Positions 18,801 through 25,747 of a DNA stretch of 64,000 nucleotides are shown one piece after another. The notes beneath the pieces are model-generated. The model did no database searches. It saw nothing but the letters and a program-made list of their open reading frames with translations, and had not been told where the DNA came from. This stretch comes from CAYGVT01 sp964353355 (GTDB lineage Archaea > Thermoplasmatota > DTKX01 > GCA-020343715): the NCBI GenBank assembly GCA_964353355.1, contig CAYGVT010000066.1, forward strand, positions 1-64,000, given 5' to 3'. Both the position numbers and the translations under genes were made by a program. The stretch's first letter is position 1, and each line of letters opens with the position of its first letter.

Positions 18801-18919
18801 TCCTCAAGGGCAAGACCAAGATGGCCCCGGACGGGACGCCGCTCGTGTTCGTGATGGGCGGCTGGTACGTCAACACGCCCGACCGGCCCGACGCCTTCCT
18901 GAGGCCCTGGAAGGAGTGA
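15854..18919 (+). CDS. Large cell-surface protein with cadherin/Ig-like repeats, one TM helix and cytoplasmic domain
   Basis: The 1021-residue protein has a signal or anchor helix at residues 9-30. A jelly-roll-like region follows to about 215 (DDFSLPDLSG, typical of a laminin-G or LamG-like fold), then repeated beta-sandwich modules each with a VPEG/VEED lead-in and NDAPV or NDPPV linkers, typical of cadherin-like repeats. One transmembrane helix is at about 791-812. The cytoplasmic part has a Pro/Ala-rich linker and a compact C-terminal domain of about 75 residues (ADMRASIAALKAVIEALPNG to the end). That domain implies an intracellular partner, so adhesion coupled to a cytoplasmic event is plausible. 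The GTG start has a GAGGGG upstream. Conserved Cys pairs in the ectodomain could form disulfides. Confidence 0.75.
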   Translation: MAHTSPSRMLGLVVALFVLAITLLAALALAEREVVNDDFSLPDLSGPDARRWNVSTTESTGAASIGAGSLVTTVEGLGHVTCTSARPFACDNITLTLEWQWDSGDGEALRIAVESFVDGGYQDAIQLACPRGNWRLQFLSLGSFQTFWIGTTIARQGMRYNVCISLTGNLADVTVREGATGPFVASYIDFRMDGLRSRNRIALSTVGDTAGETLVARWDNVAVVDSALPPNTVPRWLSVGLLDARANLTSYHDFSIVIDDDQEPWELLIRSPSAHVVSSDGTLVGFLFPTPGMLVTVPLEVFDGISSAWNNVSFYVGYFNFPPEHDLPASITVPEGVPTRIDLGAHIWDRNDPSSSLVLIPNLPFVEVDGLMLIITAPEGSVRYELRLRISDGVNEVGAIIELLVAHFDAPPELLPIPTFFVEEDRWSTFGLMPYIKDPDTPVGLIAVGCDSPNCTVSGQNLGFLYTRGGVAEFVHFWVDDGTTTVHGNLTVIIVEVNDAPVMDMVPVQCITEDEPGRVSLDMYIHDEETDQGNLTLMCEHPSIVEVSGLELTFLFKTPAVNEVVAFIVTDGNSSSDSSFLLDVIPVNDPPVVRTIDGKPPPVNLTTYATKTLDVEVVYFDEEGGFCNLMLESDLEMASFHSRLLRIQPSYDEVGVHAVNIVVRDEDLAVGSAVLMVTVLDPSEVPLEVEFLLPHGGLTLTEGDSVAFSVRVSHPVMGYLSFTSVTWVSDLQGPLGTTDGSHDILTFSTMALLPGTHNISAVANSGMLRGEATVRVTVDGLPEERLGVPGSIYAMSFCIVMVVAGIAMAVAYTHSKRVTTARAPTPGTATVVSAPASPKPPLRPAHGLETRIQVVRPMPIPDEKMAGMPRIPSRTADAWSAGTDTEMVEGEALEVVFQAAPSPRAPIAPAPAATPGPAPPAPSTPAPASPPARALPPSIPSGASSKADMRASIAALKAVIEALPNGVPRELGLYDSYTIAERVLKGKTKMAPDGTPLVFVMGGWYVNTPDRPDAFLRPWKE

Positions 18920-19132
18920 CCCTCAGCCCGGGAACGATCATCCAGCGTCCGTGCCGTATTCCGCAGCTGGCATCGCGAGTCGGTACGGGCCCTGCCCGAC
19001 CCTGCTGGGCCACCGACATGGACGCGAGAGGGATGGGGACGAGTGGCCGGGCCGACCCGCGGGAGCGCCCGCACCTCCCACCAACAACTTAACAAACCGG
19101 CTCCCCCTTGTTGGCGAACCGAGGCGTCGGCG

Positions 19133-20083
19133 ATGTCGACGGTGGGCATAACGGCGATGGTCCCCCCAGAGCTCGTCTACGGGTGCGGGCACGTGCCGGT
19201 GGACCTCAACAACATGGTGCCCACCTCCAGGGCCGTCCCCCGCGGCAAGCTCTGCGCGTGGACCGCGACGTGGCGCGACGAGCTGCTCTCCGGGAGGATG
19301 CAGGTCGACCGCCTCGTGGTGGTCGCGGGCGGCGACTGCCACAACGCGCTCGCGGACGGCCAGCGCGTGGCGCTCTCCGGAATCCCCACGCACTTCTTCT
19401 TCTACCCGTTCGATGGCGACCCGGCCTACATGGAGGGGCAACTGCGCGCGTTCGAGGCGTTCCTCGGGGGGATGGTGGACCATCGGGCGGTGGCGCGCGT
19501 CGCGGCCATCAAGGCGGCCGCGCTCGAGCTCGACGCGGCGCGCGCCCGCGGCGATGTGCCCGGCTCGGTCGCCTTCAACCACATGATAGCGCTCTGCGAC
19601 ATGCGCGGCGACCTCGACGCGTTCGACCGCTCCTTGCGCGACGCGCTCTCGCGGAGGAGGGAGGGCAGGGCCGCGGCTCGGGTCGCCCTCGTGGGCGTCC
19701 CGCCCATCTACCCTGACTTCCACGAGGTCGCCGAGGGCTTCGGGCTGCAGGTCGTGTTCGACGAGCTGCCCTGGGAGTTCGCACGCGCGGGCGGCCGCGA
19801 CGTCCCGTCGATGGCGCGAAGCTACGCCGGCTACACGTTCGCGAGGCAGCTGCCCTACCGGCTGGAGCTGCTCGAGACGGAGCTGCGCGGCCGGCGCGTC
19901 GACGGGGTCATCCACTACACGCAGTACGCGTGCCACCACATGCTCGAGGACGAGGTCCTCCGCTCGCGGCTCGACCTTCCCGTTCTCACCGTCCAGGGCG
20001 ACCTCCCGAGGAGGTGCCCCGAGCAGGAGAAGCTGCGGCTCGAGGCCTTCGCCGAGCTGCTCACGGGGGGGCGAGCGAGATGA
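19133..20083 (+). CDS. 2-hydroxyacyl-CoA dehydratase/benzoyl-CoA reductase-type subunit (HgdB-like)
   Basis: The 316-residue protein belongs to the HgdB/BcrB/C family: YGCGHVPVDLNN near the N-terminus, KLCAWTATWRDELL, VVVAGGDCHNA, SGIPTHFFFYPF, then the second-domain VALVGVPPIYPDF and DGVIHYTQYACHHM. Cysteines in GDC, YACHH and elsewhere fit a [4Fe-4S] or double-cubane site. True dehydratases need two different subunits, but only one is present, followed directly by the ATP-driven activator. That arrangement matches the double-cubane cluster proteins (YjiM/YjiL type), whose physiological substrate is unknown. ATG 19133 is the first start giving the family N-terminus. It is short compared with the usual 380-430 residues. 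Confidence 0.8.
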   Translation: MSTVGITAMVPPELVYGCGHVPVDLNNMVPTSRAVPRGKLCAWTATWRDELLSGRMQVDRLVVVAGGDCHNALADGQRVALSGIPTHFFFYPFDGDPAYMEGQLRAFEAFLGGMVDHRAVARVAAIKAAALELDAARARGDVPGSVAFNHMIALCDMRGDLDAFDRSLRDALSRRREGRAAARVALVGVPPIYPDFHEVAEGFGLQVVFDELPWEFARAGGRDVPSMARSYAGYTFARQLPYRLELLETELRGRRVDGVIHYTQYACHHMLEDEVLRSRLDLPVLTVQGDLPRRCPEQEKLRLEAFAELLTGGRAR

Positions 20084-20790
20084 TCGGGCTCGACCTCGGC
20101 TCGACCCGTGCGAAGATGGTCCGCGTCGAGGGCCGGGAGGTCGTCCTGAGGAGGGAGGTCCCGTCGCCGCGGTGGAGAGAGCTGCTCGAGGGGTTCGACC
20201 CCGGGGAGACCGTGGCCACGACGGGCTACTTCAGGAGGCAGGTGCCGGGCGCGCGCGCCATCACCGAGCTCACGGCCGCGCGCTGGGGCGTCGGGAGGCT
20301 GGTACCGGGTGCGGAGGTCATCATCGACGTGGGCGGCCAGGACACAAAGGTCCAGGACCTCCGCACCAACAGGTTCGTGCTCAACGACAAATGCTCCGCG
20401 GGCACGGGCGCGTTCCTGGAGCTGGTAGCGAGCTACTTCGGCGTGGGCGTGGAGGAGCTGGGGCGTCTGCACGCGGAGGCGGAGGAGCCCGCGGACATCA
20501 ACTCCACGTGCGCCGTGTTCGCCATGTCGGAGATGGTCTCGCAGCTCGTGGGGGGGCGCACACGCGCCGATGTGGTCGCGGGCATGCACCGCGCGTTCGC
20601 GCGCCGCATCGCGGAGCTCGTGCCAAGCGCGGACAGGGTCGTGCTCATCGGTGGCGGGGCGCGCAACTCGGGACTGAGGGCGGAGCTCGGGCGCATCCTC
20701 GCGCGCGAGGTCGTCGTGCCGGACCATCCGGAGCACGTGAACGCGCTCGGGGCGGTGGAGTACGCATCGTCGGCCGGCACCGGCGTTTGA
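20080..20790 (+). CDS. BadF/HgdC-type ATP-dependent activator of a dehydratase-like enzyme
   Basis: The 236-residue protein has an ASKHA fold with LDLGSTRAK (phosphate 1), IIDVGGQDTK (phosphate 2) and VLIGGGARN (adenosine motif). Cys105 in NDKCSAGTGAF and Cys144 in NSTCAVFAMSE are the ligands of the [4Fe-4S] cluster bridged between two monomers. It couples ATP hydrolysis to low-potential electron transfer into the neighbouring protein. Its ATG overlaps the stop of the HgdB-like gene (ATGA), so the two are made together. Electron input (ferredoxin or flavodoxin) is not encoded here. Confidence 0.92.
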   Translation: MIGLDLGSTRAKMVRVEGREVVLRREVPSPRWRELLEGFDPGETVATTGYFRRQVPGARAITELTAARWGVGRLVPGAEVIIDVGGQDTKVQDLRTNRFVLNDKCSAGTGAFLELVASYFGVGVEELGRLHAEAEEPADINSTCAVFAMSEMVSQLVGGRTRADVVAGMHRAFARRIAELVPSADRVVLIGGGARNSGLRAELGRILAREVVVPDHPEHVNALGAVEYASSAGTGV

Positions 20791-20881
20791 GGTCTCGGCG
20801 CGCGCACACCGCGATGGGTGGGCCCGGGATAGGGAACCTATTTACCGGTACTGACCAATCTCCATACAGGAGGGTCTGGAT

Positions 20882-22414
20882 ATGGTCAATCGCTTACTCG
20901 TGGGACGTGGATTGTGCCGAACGGTCAGGCCGTCACTGCTCTTCGCCATCCTTGTCGTGCTCCTCATGCTAGGGAGCGCGCTGCCGGCGGGGGCGGCCCA
21001 GCTGCCTGCCATCAGGTGGGGAGAGCCCACCATCCTGCAGGACTACGGGGACTCGTCCCACTACGAGGCCGATGCCGACATCGTCACCGACGCCCACGGG
21101 AACGCCTACGTCACTTGGCTTGATTGGCGGAAGAGCTTCGGCGCGCCCTACGCCCGCTCGCGCCTCGCCGACGGAACGTGGACCATGGCACGCAACGTCG
21201 ACACCGATGGCTGGGACTCGGAGAACGAGGTCATCCCGCGCATAGCCGCGGACGACTCGGGGAGCGTATACGTCGTGTGGGTGGACCAGGTGTCCGCCGG
21301 GGAGGATCGTGTGACGCTGGTGAGGTCGCCTGACTATGGGCACAACTGGACAGACAACGTGGACGTGAGCGGGGACTCGACGACCAACTACCAGCTCTTC
21401 GACGTTGCCGCTGGCCACGGCAGCACCGTCCTGCTGCTCATGGGTACCAACTCGGTCTGGCAGCTGCGGACGTCCACAAACTCCGGCACGACCTTCTCAG
21501 CGGCCGTGGAGGTCAAGAGGGTGAGCCCCCCCACGTTCATCGATTTTCCCAGTCTAATCTCGGCGAGCACGGGGGAGACCTACCTCGTGTACCGTCTGAG
21601 GACCGATTCGGACTGGGCGATGCAGGTGATGGTCTCGACCAACGACGGCCAGACCTTCAGCGACCCGGTGAACGTCTCCACGGTGTTCGACCCCTCCCCA
21701 GCCCATGTCTTCGAGCCGGTCGTGACGGCCTCCGCTGACGGACGGGTTGCCGTGGCGTACCTTGACATGTCGTACACAGACGGGGGGCAGAGGTACAAGG
21801 TCACGAGGTCGCTGGACGGAGGGTCGACATGGTCGCCGCCGGCGCTCGTGGACCCACAGGCCGAGGGTGGGAAGGGGAACGATGCCTCTTGCAACATCGC
21901 CTTCGCCCCCGACGGCAAGCTCTACGTCCTTTACTATCACAGCGACGACCGCGACGAACTCTCCAGCTATGACCCCTATCTCAGGACGATGAGCCCTGCC
22001 GGAGTCTGGACGGACAGGGCGGACCTGAGCACCCTGCCGCTCTACGGGGGTCATGGGACCCCGCACGGGCTCTCGGTCGATGGCCTCGGTCGGATACATG
22101 CGCTTCTCGAGGGCAATACCTACGCCCTTGACCAGGAGAACACCCTCCACCTCCTCGGCACGTTCGCGTCCGGTGGCGACGGTGATGGGGGCGGTGACGG
22201 TGACGGCGAGGACGCCAAGGTCACGGACTTCGCCTTGTTCTGGGCGGTGCTCGCGCTCATGCTCGTGTTCCTCCTGCTCGCGATAATCGGCTTCGCACGG
22301 AGGCCCAAGCGACCGGTGGCCGGACCGGAGACCATGGTCTACCAACCTGCCCCGCAGCCCCACTACCCGCAGCCCGCCCCCCCGCCGCCGCAGCCTCCGC
22401 CCCCGCAACGTTGA
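20882..22414 (+). CDS. Exported BNR/sialidase-like beta-propeller protein with C-terminal TM
   Basis: The 510-residue protein has a signal peptide (hydrophobic residues 19-37 ending AGAAQ). Several repeats of the type SPDYGHNWTDNV, STNDGQTFSDPV and SLDGGSTWSPP follow: these are Asp-box (BNR) motifs and define a sialidase-like propeller. A Gly/Asp-rich spacer precedes a membrane helix at about 450-474, and the cytoplasmic tail is short and Pro-rich. There is no Arg triad or Tyr/Glu set that would mark it as an active sialidase, so a binding role is as likely. A possible TATA element (CTATTTAC, about 20838) precedes it. Confidence 0.75.
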   Translation: MVNRLLVGRGLCRTVRPSLLFAILVVLLMLGSALPAGAAQLPAIRWGEPTILQDYGDSSHYEADADIVTDAHGNAYVTWLDWRKSFGAPYARSRLADGTWTMARNVDTDGWDSENEVIPRIAADDSGSVYVVWVDQVSAGEDRVTLVRSPDYGHNWTDNVDVSGDSTTNYQLFDVAAGHGSTVLLLMGTNSVWQLRTSTNSGTTFSAAVEVKRVSPPTFIDFPSLISASTGETYLVYRLRTDSDWAMQVMVSTNDGQTFSDPVNVSTVFDPSPAHVFEPVVTASADGRVAVAYLDMSYTDGGQRYKVTRSLDGGSTWSPPALVDPQAEGGKGNDASCNIAFAPDGKLYVLYYHSDDRDELSSYDPYLRTMSPAGVWTDRADLSTLPLYGGHGTPHGLSVDGLGRIHALLEGNTYALDQENTLHLLGTFASGGDGDGGGDGDGEDAKVTDFALFWAVLALMLVFLLLAIIGFARRPKRPVAGPETMVYQPAPQPHYPQPAPPPPQPPPPQR

Positions 22415-22497
22415 TAAAAGGGGCGTGTCATTAGCGTAGAGCGCGGCACTGTTTCCCCGCTTCCAGCCGTCCAATCCAGGAAACGGGAGGTGGAACG

Positions 22498-23430
22498 ATG
22501 ACCTCCGATTTGGGTTTGATGGACGAGCCGACCGGAATCCCCCCGCTCTTCGACGTCGCCGTCGTGGGCCTCGGCCCCGCTGGCATCACCACCGCGGCCG
22601 AGCTTGTGCGCTACGGCCGTCGCGTCGTCGCGTTCGAGCGCGACCGCATCGGCGGCCTCGTCCACGAGGCGCGACGCGTCGAGAACGTCCCGTGGGCCCA
22701 CGGCGCGGCGCCAGGCCCCGAGGTGGCGCGCGCGCTCGAGGCGCACCTCATGCGGTTCGCGCCCGAGTTCGTGAACGAGGAGGTCGTGTCCATCCAGAGG
22801 AGAGAGGCCTCGTTCGAGGCCCGCGCGCACGACCGTGCGGTGCGCGCGCGAGCGGTCGTGCTCGCCAGCGGCACGCGGTCCCGGTCGCTCGCGGTCAGGG
22901 GCGAGGACCTGCCATGGGTGGCGACCCGATGGTCGGACCTGAGGCGCCAATCCGGAACGGTGGCGGTCGTGGGCGGGGGCGACCTCGCCATCGACCAGGC
23001 CCTCTCGCTCGTCGAGGCGGGCTACCGCGTCGAGCTCCTGGTGAGGGGCGACCACGTCGAGTGCAACCGATCCCTGATGGACGAGCTTGGACGGGCGAGG
23101 ACCGTAACGATGCGCTTCCGGCACGCCGTCGAGGCCTTCGTGGACGGCCCCCCGCGCTCGGTCCTCTGCTCGAGCCTGGAGGGACCAGTGGGCCTTACGG
23201 TGGACTGCGCGCTCGTGTCCATCGGAAGGGAACAGGAGGCCCCCAAGGTCCTCGACATGGACGGGCGCGCGCTCAAGCTGGACTACGTGCTCTCCCCCGG
23301 CATCCGCGGCCTGTTCCCCGTGGGGGACCTGGCCGCCTACGGGCGCCGCAGGCAGGTGGCCATCGCCGCGGGCAGCGGCCTCGACGCGGCCATGCGGTGC
23401 GAGGAGCACCTGCGGGGGCAGGGCCCGTGA
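22498..23430 (+). CDS. FAD-dependent pyridine nucleotide oxidoreductase, TrxR-like without CxxC
   Basis: The 310-residue protein has the FAD site VVGLGPAGITT (about residues 22-32), the NAD(P) site VAVVGGGDLAID (near 160) and a C-terminal GLFPVGDLA flavin motif. This is the order found in low-molecular-weight thioredoxin reductases. The redox-active CxxC that should precede the second nucleotide site is absent, and the region reads WVATRWSDLRRQSG. It is therefore not a thioredoxin reductase but may be a ferredoxin or flavodoxin reductase-like enzyme. ATG 22498 has GGGAGGTGG upstream. Its stop overlaps the GTG of the radical-SAM gene (GTGA), so it may supply electrons to that enzyme. Confidence 0.8.
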   Translation: MTSDLGLMDEPTGIPPLFDVAVVGLGPAGITTAAELVRYGRRVVAFERDRIGGLVHEARRVENVPWAHGAAPGPEVARALEAHLMRFAPEFVNEEVVSIQRREASFEARAHDRAVRARAVVLASGTRSRSLAVRGEDLPWVATRWSDLRRQSGTVAVVGGGDLAIDQALSLVEAGYRVELLVRGDHVECNRSLMDELGRARTVTMRFRHAVEAFVDGPPRSVLCSSLEGPVGLTVDCALVSIGREQEAPKVLDMDGRALKLDYVLSPGIRGLFPVGDLAAYGRRRQVAIAAGSGLDAAMRCEEHLRGQGP

Positions 23431-24317
23431 GGCTCGTCTCCTCCTCGGGCAACCCCGAGCTAGCCATGGTGCACGTGGCCGAGGACGACCGCGGCCGCCG
23501 CATCGAGTTCGTGGACTCGGTGCAGCCCCCGCGCCCGCGCAGGGAGAAGTGGGTGGTAATCGTCTCGACCATGTTCGGGTGCCCCGTCGGGTGCCGCATG
23601 TGCGACGCCGGAGGACGGCCCGAGGGCCGGCTCACGTCCGAAGAGATGCTCTGGCAGGTGCGCACGGCGGTCGCGCGGCGGTTCCCCTCGGGCAGACCCG
23701 AGACCGCCATGCTCAAGGTCCAGTTCGCGCGCATGGGCGAGCCCTCGCTGAACGGCGCGGTCATCGATGCGCTCGACGCCCTCCCGGGCGAGTTCCCCGG
23801 CACATCCGTGGTGGCATCGGTCTCGACCATCGCACCTGTCGGGGTGGGTGCCTTCCTCACGCGCCTGAGGGACGTCAAGGACCGGCGGTACGGGGACGGG
23901 CGGTTCCAGCTCCAGTTCTCGGTGCACTCGACCGACCCCGGGCGCCGCGCATGGCTGTGCCCCGCTCGCACGCTCTCGCTCGAGGAGATGGCCTCTGCGG
24001 GCGTCGCGTTCCGCGACGGGACCGACAAGAAGGTCACGCTCAACTTCTGCCTCATCGAGGGCATGCCGCTCGACCCTGCGGTCGTGCGCGACGCGTTCGA
24101 CCCCGAGCACTTCCTCGTCAAGCTCACCCCGCTCAACCCGACCGCGAGGGCCACCGCCCACGGGCTGCGGTCCGTAATCGGGCACGGCACCGAGGGGCGG
24201 GCCACGCCCATCGCAGAGGCCTTCCGGGCCAACGGCTTCGAGACCATCCTCAGCATCGGCGAGTACGAGGAGAACCAGATAGGCTCGAACTGCGGGATGT
24301 ACCTGGGCGCGCTGTAG
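23427..24317 (+). CDS. RlmN/Cfr-like radical SAM protein, resolving Cys missing
   Basis: The 296-residue protein has FGCPVGCRMC with the radical-SAM triad Cys52, Cys56 and Cys59 in the CX3CX2C spacing. Further motifs are MGEPSLN (as in RlmN MGEPLLN), the FSVHST strand and a C-terminal SNCGM whose Cys289 aligns with the methyl-carrying Cys355 of RlmN. The second catalytic Cys (Cys118 in E. coli, seven residues before the first cluster Cys) is replaced by Ile45. It therefore cannot use the standard RlmN resolving step and probably catalyses a different reaction. It overlaps the flavoprotein gene by 4 bases. RlmN is mainly bacterial, so a transferred and then altered enzyme is possible. Confidence 0.8.
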   Translation: MRLVSSSGNPELAMVHVAEDDRGRRIEFVDSVQPPRPRREKWVVIVSTMFGCPVGCRMCDAGGRPEGRLTSEEMLWQVRTAVARRFPSGRPETAMLKVQFARMGEPSLNGAVIDALDALPGEFPGTSVVASVSTIAPVGVGAFLTRLRDVKDRRYGDGRFQLQFSVHSTDPGRRAWLCPARTLSLEEMASAGVAFRDGTDKKVTLNFCLIEGMPLDPAVVRDAFDPEHFLVKLTPLNPTARATAHGLRSVIGHGTEGRATPIAEAFRANGFETILSIGEYEENQIGSNCGMYLGAL

Positions 24318-24340
24318 GTCGATGGCGTCAATAGGTCCCG

Positions 24341-24418
24341 TGGTGGGCCCGCCCGGATTTGAACCGGAGTCTATTGGTCCCGAACCAACAAGTATAGACC
24401 AAGCTAGCCCACGGGCCC
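24341..24418 (-). tRNA. tRNA-Pro (anticodon CGG)
   Basis: On the minus strand a 7-base acceptor stem (GGGCCCG with CGGGCCC) pairs perfectly. The anticodon stem GUUGG/CCAAU carries loop UUCGGGA, giving anticodon CGG at 24382-24380. The T arm is UCCGG-UUCAAAU-CCGGG. The discriminator base is A, and CCA is encoded at 24343-24341. The D stem (GGCU against AUAC) has two mismatches by simple pairing, which is unusual. There is no intron. Confidence 0.9.
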
Positions 24419-24524
24419 AGGGATGTGGGTCCGGTGAGCACGGAGCGAGTATTTTACGTTTGTGATGATGGCCCGGGGCCCCCAGGAGGGGCTTGCCAGC
24501 ATCCGGCCGGCCACGACGAGGCCA

Positions 24525-25355
24525 CTACTCCTCGTCCACGCGCGGCGGTTGCGCGCAGAAAGAGAACCGCTTGCGCATCGCCCTCACCGCGCGCAGGTCC
24601 AGCTCGACCACGGCGAGCGCCTCCTCCTCCTGCATGCGCAGCAGAACGTCGACTCCGTCGGGGGACTCCATGACTCCGAACCGCTGAACCCGGGGGGAGA
24701 CGGCGATGGAGCCGCCCAGCCCCTGGCGCTTCATGAACTCCCCCACCAGCCCCACGGCCGCGACCGGCACGGTGTTCTCGTAGGCGCGCGCGACTGCCAG
24801 CGCCTGGTTGGCGTCCCGCTCCTGGGGGGAGAACGAGCTCGACTGCACGAAAAGGACCTCGGCGCCCTTGTCGACGAGCGAGCAGGCGATGCCCGGCACC
24901 GCGGCGTCCAGCCCCGCGAGCACGCCCACCCTGACGCCGTCGAGCTCGACGGGCTGCCCCGGCGGTGCGGCGTCGAACCACGGCCTCTCCGTGGGGTAGT
25001 AGGTCGACTTGTTGACCGTGCCCACGACCTCGCCCCGCCTGCCGAGCACGACCGAGGTCAGGAACTGCTGCCGCGGGGCCTCGCACACGCGGTTGCGGGT
25101 CACGCCGCAAACCACGCACACCCGCGACCGGCGGGCCTGGGCCTGGATCTCCTTGATGGCCTCGTTGGGCAGCGGCGCGACGGGCACGTCTCCCAGGAAG
25201 TACTCCGAGAAGAGTATGGCGCGGGCCTTCTCCCTGGCGGCCTGCTTGACCCACTCCTTGGCCCTAGCGAGGGCGTCGTGGGACGCGCCCGGGCGCGACC
25301 AGTCATGCTCCATCTGGGCGATGGCCACCTTGAAGGTGTCTGGCAAGGGTCGCAC
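24525..25355 (-). CDS. Nitrilase-superfamily protein lacking the catalytic Cys
   Basis: The 276-residue protein has the carbon-nitrogen hydrolase fold. KVAIAQMEHDW is the first strand, ILFSEYFLGD holds the Glu (Glu51) and TVNKSTYYPTERPWF the Lys (Lys116). The nucleophile elbow normally reads xxCYDxxFPE. Here it reads GVLAGLDAAVP, so the Cys is replaced by Gly148. Two of the three catalytic residues thus remain. It may have lost hydrolase activity and kept a binding or scaffolding role. The GTG at 25355 is used because a TATA-like CTATATCT at about 25384-25392 would place transcription near 25360. ATG 25415 is an alternative. It is divergent from the XRE regulator. Confidence 0.75.
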   Translation of the reverse strand: MRPLPDTFKVAIAQMEHDWSRPGASHDALARAKEWVKQAAREKARAILFSEYFLGDVPVAPLPNEAIKEIQAQARRSRVCVVCGVTRNRVCEAPRQQFLTSVVLGRRGEVVGTVNKSTYYPTERPWFDAAPPGQPVELDGVRVGVLAGLDAAVPGIACSLVDKGAEVLFVQSSSFSPQERDANQALAVARAYENTVPVAAVGLVGEFMKRQGLGGSIAVSPRVQRFGVMESPDGVDVLLRMQEEEALAVVELDLRAVRAMRKRFSFCAQPPRVDEE

Positions 25356-25691
25356 CTTTGGACGCTCAACGGGCCGCAGGCCAGATATAGCTTTCGGGAT
25401 GTTGACCGGGCCCATTCGTCCGGCATGCGGGCCATCGCAGGAAGGACAAGGGCCACTGGTCCCTTCCATTGTCACCCTCATCGGCCGTCCGCCTCGAGCG
25501 GGCCGGTGACGGGGTCCCTTCCAGCGCCCCCGGGGCGAGACGGGCCCCACCCTATCGCTCACCTGCAACGCGGCGCTGCTCGCGACCGTCATGCCCGCCC
25601 TCAAGGCCGCGCGCACGGACCCGACGGAGGCCGTCCGGTGGGTGGAGCGAGCACCAGGTCGGGCGGTGCCATCCGCTCGGCATGTCGTCCA
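25356..25691. other. Intergenic stretch between nitrilase-like and XRE genes
   Basis: No intact gene was seen. It holds the TATA-like CTATATCT (25384-25392, minus strand) for the nitrilase-like gene, the FtsX remnant from 25552, and otherwise GC-rich sequence. The regulatory palindrome for the XRE gene begins at 25692. Confidence 0.5.
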
Positions 25692-25725
25692 TTGCCGAAG
25701 GGGGACTTCGGCAAAATATAAATAG
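25552..25725 (+). pseudogene. Remnant of an FtsX/MacB-type ABC permease C-terminus
   Basis: The translation LLATVMPALKAARTDPTEAV closely fits the C-terminal signature of FtsX/MacB permeases (PAxxAARxDPxEAL). No upstream body of such a permease is present in any frame. It reads to a TAG at 25723-25725 that overlaps the TATA region of the XRE gene. It is a short fossil of a lost transporter gene. Confidence 0.45.
25692..25722 (+). promoter_or_regulatory. Palindrome and TATA box of the XRE regulator
   Basis: A perfect inverted repeat with 9-base arms (TTGCCGAAG at 25692-25700, CTTCGGCAA at 25706-25714) around GGGGA abuts the TATA box AATATAAA at about 25715-25722. The ATG at 25748 is about 28 bases downstream, so the message is leaderless. 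A protein on the palindrome would compete with TBP/TFB. Autoregulation by the XRE protein is a likely use. Confidence 0.7.
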
Positions 25726-25747
25726 GCCCCCGGCAAATGCAACGCCC

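Noticed and set aside
24462..25721. Plus-strand frame opposite the nitrilase-like gene
   Set aside because: The minus strand has the clear nitrilase fold motifs; the plus frame has none.
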